From AC-52 sp044870295 (GTDB lineage: Bacteria; Actinomycetota; UBA4738), in NCBI GenBank assembly GCA_044870295.1, contig JBIOYQ010000145.1, positions 1 through 33,952 on the forward strand: 33,952 bases of DNA. The letters run 5' to 3'. Shown piece after piece: positions 16,476-23,173 of this stretch (position 1 is the first letter of the stretch; each line of letters starts with the position of its first letter). Made by a program: the position numbers and the translations under genes. The notes beneath the pieces are model-generated. The model had not been told where the DNA came from and did no database searches. It saw only the letters and a program-made list of their open reading frames with translations.

Positions 16476-16476
16476 G
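16456..16476 (-). promoter_or_regulatory. Degenerate HAIR-like operator over the dnaK promoter
   Basis: Read on the minus strand, CTTGACA, seven bases, then GCTCAGA resembles the HspR-binding repeat CTTGAGT-N7-ACTCAAG (5/7 and 4/7 matches) with the right spacer. It covers the -35 and spacer, where a repressor would block polymerase. A further CTTGACC lies at 16480-16486. The hspR gene in the same operon supports the reading, but the match is imperfect. Confidence 0.45.
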
Positions 16477-16521
16477 GTTGGTCAAGTGGTCCCGCTACCC
16501 TAGCCTTTCGCCGGAGACCAC

Positions 16522-16549
16522 TAAAGGCCCCAACCCCATCGGCCGAAAA
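16522..16549 (+). promoter_or_regulatory. Sigma-28/WhiG-type promoter 1 of the DivIVA-like gene
   Basis: TAAA (16522-16525), 16 bases, then GCCGAAAA (16542-16549). The consensus for WhiG/FliA/SigD sigma factors is TAAA-N16-GCCGATAA (spacer about 15-16). The -35 is perfect and the -10 matches 7 of 8. It shares TAAAGGC and TCGGCCGA, at the same spacing, with the site before the histidine kinase gene. Confidence 0.6.
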
Positions 16550-16565
16550 TGGGATGCGAGGGTGG

Positions 16566-16595
16566 TTGAACACCCTTTGTGGGCGTGCCGATAAT
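16566..16595 (+). promoter_or_regulatory. Promoter 2 of the DivIVA-like gene (sigma-28-type or sigma-70)
   Basis: TGAA (16567-16570), 16 bases, then GCCGATAA (16587-16594) gives a perfect sigma-28 -10 and 3 of 4 at -35. The same bases can be read as a housekeeping promoter, TTGAAC (16566-16571), 18 bases, GATAAT (16590-16595). It lies about 42 bases before the GTG start at 16637. Confidence 0.6.
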
Positions 16596-16636
16596 GCGGA
16601 CCCTTCGCCCCAATATGATGTGGAGAGGAGGTCAGT

Positions 16637-18238
16637 GTGACCAACGACCCGCAAGAGCTCGGCAAGGGCATCTTCGGATACCGGAAGTCTGCGGTGAACC
16701 AGATCCTGGCGGACCGCGACATCATGCTTCGGCAAGCCGAAGGCCGGGTGCGAGCGGCGGAGTCGAAGGTCGCCGAGCTCGAGACCGAGCTCGTCGCCAT
16801 GCAGGAGCGCAATTCGCGGATGGACGAGCAACTCGACCGCCTCCGGACCCAGTTCGACGCGCTCGCTGCCAGGACGGACACGCCGCCCTCCGCCGAGCCC
16901 GTGGTCCCCGTGGCGGACGCGTCCGTTCCTCCTCAGCCCGAGTCCGAGCCCGAACCCGAGCCCGCCCCCGAGCCGGCGCCGAGCTGGCATGAAGCACCCA
17001 CCCCCGACCTTCCTCACGACGAGCACGCGGATACGCCCTTCCCCTTTGGCGAGTCGGATGCCGAGTTCGCCGGCCTCGACGGGGGCGCCACGGAGGTACC
17101 CCTCAAGGCTCCGTCGCCCGAGCACGAGGACCTGGTCAGCGGCCCATCCATCTTCGACCAGCCCGCGGAGCAGGCGGATGTCTCCCATGAAGCTGCCCAC
17201 CTCCCAGGCCACTACGCCTTCGAGGATGCGTCGGCGGATCAGACGTGGCCGGTCCCCGACCCGCACCTCGCGTCGCCTCCCGAAGGGGAGAGCGGCTCGG
17301 ACATGGACTTCGTGTATGGCTCGAGCGATTACTCCTACCAACCAGAGGCGCATCAGGCCGAGCCCCACGACGACCCGTACGCCTTTGCGTTCGAGGAGAC
17401 TCCGGACGTCGCCGAACCTGCGGATGACCTTCCGCCCGTCATGACCTTCGAGGGTGATGACATGAGCAGCACCTTCGAGAGCAACGACGTGCCGGAGCCC
17501 TGGGAGCCATCCCAGCCCAGCGACGACTCCGCCGCGTCCGCTCTTGCCGAGGCCGCCGCCGCGGCCGCGGCCGCTGCCTCAGCCGCAGCCGAGGCGGGCG
17601 ACCACGAGACGCCGATCTCCCTGTCGGAAGAGCCGGCACGCGCCGAGAGCGCCCCCACGGCAGAGGCTTCGGCCCCTCAGCCTGAGGCGGCCGAGACCAC
17701 ACCGCAGCAGCCCGGCGTGTCCTCCGAGACCATCGACCTCACGAACCGGTTCCTGACGGATGAGATCCAGGGCATCCTGGCCGCCGCCGAGGAATCCGCG
17801 GCCCGTATCGTGGAACGAGCCCGGGCCACCACGCAGCACCAGATCGCCCAGTCGAACCGGTTGTGGCGGGAGGTCCAGGCCGAGGTGTCGCGGTTCGCCA
17901 CGTGGCGCGAGCAGGTCGAGCCGGTGATCCGGTCGGTCCAGGCGAAGGTGGAAAGGGTTCGCGCGCACATCGAGGACGTCCCGGACCGCATCCGCGAAGC
18001 CCTCGCGCCCATGGCCGACACCATTTCCACGGTCGACGCCGACCTCGCCGAGCTGGCGGCCGCCTCCAGCCCTCCCCTGCTCCTGACCCCACGAGGTCTG
18101 GACGCGCAGGACGACCATCCCGACGCCTGGCCCATGGACCCGTTCGAGGGACACGCCGAGGAGGCCAGCTACCAGGACCCTGGGGCCGACGCCGAAGACG
18201 CCGACCGAGGCGACTCCTCCGGTCACCTGGCCGGCTGA
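16637..18238 (+). CDS. DivIVA-like coiled-coil protein with long disordered linker
   Basis: A 533-residue protein from GTG 16637, preceded by GAGAGGAGG. The N-terminus (GKGIFGYRKSAVNQIL, then a heptad coiled-coil to about residue 75) resembles the DivIVA/Wag31 lipid-binding domain that targets curved or polar membrane. Residues about 80-375 are a low-complexity region: a Pro-Glu repeat stretch (PEPESEPEPEPAPEPAPS), many acidic residues and an Ala run (AEAAAAAAAAASAAAEAG). A second helical coiled-coil (about 375-490) has LTDEIQGILAAAEESAARIVERA, as in many DivIVA-like or cell-division scaffolds. A role in septum or pole organisation is inferred. No enzyme motif is present. The promoter region carries two sigma-28-type sites. 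Confidence 0.7.
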   Translation: MTNDPQELGKGIFGYRKSAVNQILADRDIMLRQAEGRVRAAESKVAELETELVAMQERNSRMDEQLDRLRTQFDALAARTDTPPSAEPVVPVADASVPPQPESEPEPEPAPEPAPSWHEAPTPDLPHDEHADTPFPFGESDAEFAGLDGGATEVPLKAPSPEHEDLVSGPSIFDQPAEQADVSHEAAHLPGHYAFEDASADQTWPVPDPHLASPPEGESGSDMDFVYGSSDYSYQPEAHQAEPHDDPYAFAFEETPDVAEPADDLPPVMTFEGDDMSSTFESNDVPEPWEPSQPSDDSAASALAEAAAAAAAAASAAAEAGDHETPISLSEEPARAESAPTAEASAPQPEAAETTPQQPGVSSETIDLTNRFLTDEIQGILAAAEESAARIVERARATTQHQIAQSNRLWREVQAEVSRFATWREQVEPVIRSVQAKVERVRAHIEDVPDRIREALAPMADTISTVDADLAELAAASSPPLLLTPRGLDAQDDHPDAWPMDPFEGHAEEASYQDPGADAEDADRGDSSGHLAG

Positions 18239-18278
18239 GCTCTCGGGTCACGCAAGCCGCTCGCGAACCCGACCGCGG

Positions 18279-18308
18279 TTGCGCGGCCTGACGCGCCGCC
18301 AATACACT
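18279..18308 (+). promoter_or_regulatory. Putative promoter of the EtfD-like gene
   Basis: TTGCGC (18279-18284), 18 bases, TACACT (18303-18308), about 30 bases before the ATG at 18338. The -10 is good and the -35 is weak. Confidence 0.4.
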
Positions 18309-18337
18309 GCCGCGGCCGTGCCTGGCCCTCTCTCGCC

Positions 18338-20398
18338 ATGAGCCCGCTCCTCGGCTTCAGCCTGGTCGGGCCCATCATCCTGATCCTGGTGCTGGCGTTG
18401 GGGGGCGGGATCTTCTCCGTGCGGGCCCGGCAGCTCGCCGCCTTTGTCCGCCTCGGCCAACCCGTCGATCGCTTCGACGATCTCCCCAAACGCGTCGAGC
18501 AAGAGGTCGCCGTGGTGTTCGGCCAGCGCAAGCTCTTGCAGCGGCTGTTCCCCGGCCTCATGCACGCCTTCATCTTCTGGGGCTTCCTCATCCTGCTGAC
18601 CACCATCGTGGAGGCCTTCGGCGAGGTGGCCACTCGCACCTTCGCCATCCCTCTGATCGGGCGCTCGGCCTGGCTGGGCTTGGTCCAGGACATCTTCACC
18701 CTCCTGGTGATCGTCGGGCTCGCCATGGCGGTGTTCATCCGCAAGTTCCAGCGCCCCGAACGGTTCAAGGGCAGCCACCTCGAGGAGGCGGACTTCATCC
18801 TGCTGATGATCCTGGGGATCGTCCTGACGCTGCTGGCGCTCAACGCCACGCGGATCGCCCTGGGGATCAACGAGTCGCCGGCAGCATGGACTCCCGTTTC
18901 CAACGCCATCGCCCCGGTGTTCCGGCGCATGAGCCATCACGCGCAAGAGCTGTTCGAGTCGGTGTTCCTCTGGTCGCACATCGGCCTGATCGTGGGATTC
19001 CTCGCCTACATCCCGTACTCGAAGCATCTCCACATCTTCGTCTCCGAGCCCAACGTCTTCTTCAGCAGCACGAAGGCCAGGGGCCGCCTCCGGCCGCTCC
19101 ACATCGACCTCGAGTCGATGGAGGAGGGAGACGTCCGGCTCGGCGCGGCGGCGATCCAGGACCTCACCTGGAAAGAGATCCTGGACACGTACTCGTGCAC
19201 GGAGTGCGGGCGGTGCCAAAGCGTGTGCCCCGCATGGAACACGGGAAAACCCCTGTCTCCCAAGCTGATCGTCATGAACCTGCGCGATCACCTCTTCGAG
19301 GTTGGTCCTGAGATGGTCGCGGCCGGTCGGGGCGGCCCCGAAGCTCCGGGGGTGGCCCTGAACCCGACCGTGATCGAGGACGAGGTCGTGTGGGACTGCG
19401 TCACCTGCGGCGCGTGCATGGAGGAGTGCCCGGTCGACATCGAGCACGTCGATCACATCGTCGACATGCGGCGCAACCTGGTCATGGGCGAATCCAGGTT
19501 CCCCGCGGAGGCGGGCACGCTGCTCCGGAACCTGGAGAACACCTCCAACCCGTGGGGCCAGCCCCAGTCCAGCCGCGCCGACTGGGCCAAGGACGTGCAC
19601 GTGCCGGTCATCGAGGATGGACAGGCGCCGGAATACCTCTACTGGGTGGGGTGCGCGGGGTCCTTCGACGACCGGGCGAAGAAGATCAGCCAGGCGGTGG
19701 CCCGTGTCCTCGGCCGCGCCGGTGTGTTCTTCGCCATCCTGGGACCCAGGGAGCTGTGCAACGGCGACCCCGCACGGCGGATCGGGAACGAATACCTCTA
19801 CCAGGAGCTGGCCCGGCAGAACATCGAGACGCTGAACGCGGTGGGCGCCAAGAAGATCGTGGTGAACTGCCCGCACTGCTTCAACACCATCCGCAACGAG
19901 TACCCCGACTTCGGGGGGCGGTACGAGGTCCTGCACCACACGCAGCTGTTCGCACGGCTCCTACGGGAAGGACGCCTCCGGCCGACGCAGGAGGTCCGCG
20001 AGCTGCTCACGTACCACGACCCCTGTTACCTGGGGCGGCACAACGACGTGTACGGGGCCCCTCGCGAGCTGCTGGACCGGATCCCCGGGTTGTCCCACAC
20101 CGAGATGCCCCGGCACGGCAAGCGGTCGTTCTGCTGTGGGGCCGGCGGCTCACGGATGTGGATGGAGGAGCGCCTGGGCAAGCGCATCAACATGGAGCGA
20201 ACCGAGGAAGCTCTCTCCACGGGGGCCTCGGCCATGGGCGTGGCCTGTCCCTATTGCCTGATCATGCTGGACGACGGGGCCAAGGCAAAGGGCGAGGCCA
20301 TCACCGTGCTCGACCTCGCGCAGGTGATGGACCGGGCCACCGCGGAGCCGCCTGGGGCTCCGCAGACCGGGTCCGACCAGGCCGGGGGCAGGGACTAG
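18338..20398 (+). CDS. EtfD/HdrD-like membrane Fe-S oxidoreductase
   Basis: A 686-residue protein. The N-terminal part (about 1-230) has several membrane helices in the style of the NarI-like cytochrome b fold, with His residues (FPGLMHAFIFWGF, MSHHAQELFESVFLWSHIG) that could bind heme. Two [4Fe-4S] motifs follow: CTECGRCQSVCP (about 287) and CVTCGACMEECP (about 354), the first ending CPAW. Two CCG-type domains complete it: WVGCAGSFDDRAKK and NCPHCFNTIRNEYP, then DPCYLGRHNDVY and FCCGAGGSRMW. This layout matches mycobacterial EtfD (Rv0338c), which passes electrons from electron-transfer flavoprotein, and hence fatty-acid beta-oxidation, to menaquinone. The protein here is shorter than the mycobacterial one. 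No etfAB is in the window. Confidence 0.85.
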   Translation: MSPLLGFSLVGPIILILVLALGGGIFSVRARQLAAFVRLGQPVDRFDDLPKRVEQEVAVVFGQRKLLQRLFPGLMHAFIFWGFLILLTTIVEAFGEVATRTFAIPLIGRSAWLGLVQDIFTLLVIVGLAMAVFIRKFQRPERFKGSHLEEADFILLMILGIVLTLLALNATRIALGINESPAAWTPVSNAIAPVFRRMSHHAQELFESVFLWSHIGLIVGFLAYIPYSKHLHIFVSEPNVFFSSTKARGRLRPLHIDLESMEEGDVRLGAAAIQDLTWKEILDTYSCTECGRCQSVCPAWNTGKPLSPKLIVMNLRDHLFEVGPEMVAAGRGGPEAPGVALNPTVIEDEVVWDCVTCGACMEECPVDIEHVDHIVDMRRNLVMGESRFPAEAGTLLRNLENTSNPWGQPQSSRADWAKDVHVPVIEDGQAPEYLYWVGCAGSFDDRAKKISQAVARVLGRAGVFFAILGPRELCNGDPARRIGNEYLYQELARQNIETLNAVGAKKIVVNCPHCFNTIRNEYPDFGGRYEVLHHTQLFARLLREGRLRPTQEVRELLTYHDPCYLGRHNDVYGAPRELLDRIPGLSHTEMPRHGKRSFCCGAGGSRMWMEERLGKRINMERTEEALSTGASAMGVACPYCLIMLDDGAKAKGEAITVLDLAQVMDRATAEPPGAPQTGSDQAGGRD

Positions 20399-20457
20399 AC
20401 CGCGCGGCCTACCTGCAGGGGCGGTGAGGGGACGCGGGCTGGGCCCCCCCGGGGACG

Positions 20458-20485
20458 TAAAGGCTCTGAGCCTTTCGGCCGATAC
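20458..20485 (+). promoter_or_regulatory. Sigma-28/WhiG-type promoter of the two-component operon, with embedded palindrome
   Basis: TAAA (20458-20461), 16 bases, GCCGATAC (20478-20485): perfect -35 and 7 of 8 at -10 against TAAA-N16-GCCGATAA. A perfect palindrome AAAGGCTC-T-GAGCCTTT (20459-20475) overlaps the -35 and spacer and could bind a regulator. The region from 20399 to 20686 holds no gene; besides this it contains one further promoter. Confidence 0.65.
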
Positions 20486-20513
20486 TCCGGGCATGGAACA
20501 AGTGTCCCGACGC

Positions 20514-20541
20514 TTGCATCCAAGTGACCGGAGCCTAGAAT
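20514..20541 (+). promoter_or_regulatory. Second, sigma-70-type promoter of the two-component operon
   Basis: TTGCAT (20514-20519), 16 bases, TAGAAT (20536-20541). The predicted start near 20549 lies after the TTG at 20543, which argues that the kinase starts downstream, at ATG 20687. Confidence 0.5.
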
Positions 20542-20686
20542 CTTGACTCCCCCATCAGCACAGAACAATCGAAGTCGGCCTCCGGACCAACCGGACGCCC
20601 CCTCCCCCTTCGGTGAACTGGGGTCGGGACGCCCCCGGTTGCGGCCGGTCCGCCCGCGACGAAAGGAACGGGAGGCTCCGACCCAC

Positions 20687-22270
20687 ATGCCGGTCGACCC
20701 GCCCCACTCCGGGACGCTGTCGGGGCGTCCTCAGCCGCTCGCGCTCGAGCCGCGAGACCGGCCGGGCCCGGACCTCGGGCCCACCGACGCCGAACCTCGC
20801 ATCGGCCGGGCCATGGCGGCCCTCCGAGACGACCTCGGGTTCGAGACGGCCAGGCTGTTCATCCGGGGCCCCCGGGGATGGGAGCTGCTGGCTCAAGAAG
20901 GCCCCACCCGCGGTTGGCACGGCGTGCTGGATCCATCGGTCTTCGAAGGCACCCACGAGGCGGCCGAGCACCCCGACGTCCGAACGATCCCCGGCATCGG
21001 CTCTCGACTGGCCCATCTGGGGTGCGCCAGCGTCGCCGTCCTCCCGGTCCCCGATGGAGGCCGGCTCCTGCTGGATTCCGGACGACCCAGCCCCCAGGGC
21101 GGCTGGGTGGAACGGGCCCGCCCGTACCTCGACCTCCTCTCGATCCTGGCGGGGCCCGGATGGGGCAAGGCAGGGTCCCTGCGGAGCGAGCACGAGGTGG
21201 CGGCCCTCGATCGGCTGTTCGCCGCGTGCCAGGACGCGTTGGCTCTCAGCAACTCCACGCTGGACGACCTCCTCGACGACGCTCGCCGGTGCCTCGCCGC
21301 CGACGAGCTGTTCCTGATCACCGATCGCACGGCTCGGGTCGAGGTCCACGGCTCGCCGGCGGGACGCGTCGGCCCCACGGCGCCGCGTGAGCTGGTCGCG
21401 GTGCTCGACCGTGGCGACGACCCCGCCGACCGGAACACCCTCACCGCTCTGGCCGTGGCGCTCGGCGCATCGTCCCGGGCACTCGCCGGCGCGTTGGGTC
21501 GGGAGGGCGACTCCGTCGAGATGCTCCTGGCCGGATGGTCGGAAGGCCCGGCTCTGACGTCGGCTTCCATGACGGTGGCCGCACGGACGATCTCCACCGT
21601 CCGGGCCGCCCTGGAGGCCCGCCGCCAAGCCGTGACGACGCTCGTGGACCGGGAGCGCGCTCGCATGGCGTACGCCTTGCACGACGGCCTCACCCAGACC
21701 GTGACGGGTGCGGTGCTGCAGCTGGACGCGCTGGCCAAACGGATCGAGGAGAACCCCGCGGCGGCGCTGGCAACCCTGGATACCGCAAGCAAGGAGATCC
21801 GGCGCGCCCTCGCCGAGCTCCGAGGCATGCTGTTCGACCTCACGCCACCCGCCGAGGACGACGTCGCCGACGAACCGCTGACCCGTTACGTGCAGGACGT
21901 GGTGAAGCGGTGGCGGCTGCCGGCCCGCGTGGCGGTGGAGGGCGATCTGAGCAACGTCCCGAGCCGGGTGCTCTCCGTGGCCTACGTCGTGATCCGCGAG
22001 GCTCTGGCCAACGCGGCCAAGCACGCGGAGGGCCGGGGGGTCACCGTGACCCTGGCCGCCGGCGATGACGACCTCATCGTGATGGTCGGAGACGGCGGGC
22101 GAGGATTCACCAAGGAGGACGAGGTGGCGGCCCGCGAGGCACACCACGTCGGTCTCGAGCTGCTCCGTCGCCGCGTCGGAGAGGTGGGCGGTCAGCTCCG
22201 TATCGAATCTCGACCTGGAAGAGGTACCCGGGTCATCGCCCGGCTCCCCCTGCGCGGGGTGGCCTCATGA
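20687..22270 (+). CDS. Soluble NarL-type sensor histidine kinase with GAF-like domains
   Basis: A 527-residue protein from ATG 20687 (GGAGG 11 bases upstream); an in-frame TTG at 20543 would start before the predicted transcript. There are no membrane helices. Residues about 20-165 look like a GAF domain (FETARLFIRGPRGWELLAQE, CASVAVLPVPDGGRLLL), and about 180-310 may be a second one. The HisKA_3 dimerisation helix has the phospho-acceptor His332 in MAYALHDGLTQTVTGAVL. The ATPase domain has REALANAAKHAEG (about 437-449) and GDGGRGF (468-474). It should autophosphorylate in response to an intracellular ligand and pass phosphate to the response regulator, whose ATG overlaps its stop (ATGA). The signal is unknown. 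Confidence 0.9.
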   Translation: MPVDPPHSGTLSGRPQPLALEPRDRPGPDLGPTDAEPRIGRAMAALRDDLGFETARLFIRGPRGWELLAQEGPTRGWHGVLDPSVFEGTHEAAEHPDVRTIPGIGSRLAHLGCASVAVLPVPDGGRLLLDSGRPSPQGGWVERARPYLDLLSILAGPGWGKAGSLRSEHEVAALDRLFAACQDALALSNSTLDDLLDDARRCLAADELFLITDRTARVEVHGSPAGRVGPTAPRELVAVLDRGDDPADRNTLTALAVALGASSRALAGALGREGDSVEMLLAGWSEGPALTSASMTVAARTISTVRAALEARRQAVTTLVDRERARMAYALHDGLTQTVTGAVLQLDALAKRIEENPAAALATLDTASKEIRRALAELRGMLFDLTPPAEDDVADEPLTRYVQDVVKRWRLPARVAVEGDLSNVPSRVLSVAYVVIREALANAAKHAEGRGVTVTLAAGDDDLIVMVGDGGRGFTKEDEVAAREAHHVGLELLRRRVGEVGGQLRIESRPGRGTRVIARLPLRGVAS

Positions 22271-22968
22271 AGGTGCTCCTGGTCGACGACCACACCCTGG
22301 TGCGCAGGGGTCTCGCCCAGCTCCTGGCCACCGTGGTGAAGGGGGCGGAGGTCACCGAGGCCGCCGACGCGGACGAGGCGGCCGAGCTCCTGAAGCACGC
22401 CCAGCACGATGTCGCTCTGGTGGACATTCGGATGCCGGGCCGGGACGGCTTGGAGCTGTTGAAGGAGATCAAGACATCGTGGCCGGACCTCCCAGTGATC
22501 ATGCTGTCCAGCTACGACAACGGTGAATACGTCAAGGCGGCGCTGGCCGAGGGGGCCGCCGGCTACCTCCTGAAGGACACCACTCCCGAGGATCTGGCCC
22601 AGGCCATCGTGGTGGCGCTCTCCGGCTCCGGCAACGTCCTGTCGCCGCGGGCGGTCCGCAACCTCTTCGAGGGGACCATGCGCGCCGAAGGGAAGGAGAC
22701 GACCGAGAGCCCACTCCCGGATGCGGGCCTGACGCGTCGAGAGGCGGACGTCCTGCACCTCTTGGCCGGCGGGGCGAGCAATCGCGAGATATCGCGGCAG
22801 CTGTTCCTGTCGGAGAAGACCGTGAAGGCGCACCTCGCCGCGGTGTTCCGCAAGCTCGGCGTCAGCAACCGGACGCAGGCCGCGATGGCGGCGGTCGCCA
22901 TGGGCTTGGGGCCGCCGGGCTTCCCCGTCGCGCGGGCATCGTTCGGCGCTGCCGGCACGCCCGCCTGA
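22267..22968 (+). CDS. NarL/LuxR-family response regulator
   Basis: A 233-residue regulator. The receiver domain has the acidic pair VDDH (6-9), the phospho-acceptor Asp53 (LVDIRMPG), the MLSSYD threonine/serine switch region and the conserved Lys in YLLKDTTPEDL. A LuxR-type helix-turn-helix follows at about 155-215: LTRREADVLHLLAGGASNRE and SEKTVKAHLAAVFRKLGV. It acts as a phosphorylation-controlled DNA-binding protein, partner of the kinase with which it overlaps by four bases. The C-terminal tail of about 20 residues is Pro/Ala-rich and not part of the domain. Targets cannot be read; the promoter palindrome at 20459-20475 is a candidate autoregulatory site. Confidence 0.95.
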   Translation: MKVLLVDDHTLVRRGLAQLLATVVKGAEVTEAADADEAAELLKHAQHDVALVDIRMPGRDGLELLKEIKTSWPDLPVIMLSSYDNGEYVKAALAEGAAGYLLKDTTPEDLAQAIVVALSGSGNVLSPRAVRNLFEGTMRAEGKETTESPLPDAGLTRREADVLHLLAGGASNREISRQLFLSEKTVKAHLAAVFRKLGVSNRTQAAMAAVAMGLGPPGFPVARASFGAAGTPA

Positions 22969-23173
22969 CCGACCGTCCATCGACTAGTTCCCCTCGCTCG
23001 CTTCTCCTGTCGCCCGTTCGCGGGACGGAAGCCTTTTGCAGTAGGAGCGCCCCCGGCCTTTCGGCTCTTGCGGCCGTCCGTCTATGCTCCTTGAATCCCT
23101 ACGATGCGGACGAGTCCGGCGAATCGACGCCCGGCGCTCGACCAAGGCTCTCGAACTCGGCTCGGCTCTTGAG

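Noticed and set aside
17540..17605. DNA tandem repeat in the GCC-rich stretch
   Set aside because: It encodes the alanine run of the DivIVA-like protein; codons vary, so it is protein composition rather than a DNA repeat element.
23013..23024. CCCG-TTCG-CGGG hairpin after the response regulator as a terminator
   Set aside because: The stem is only four base pairs and the T-run is displaced; not convincing.
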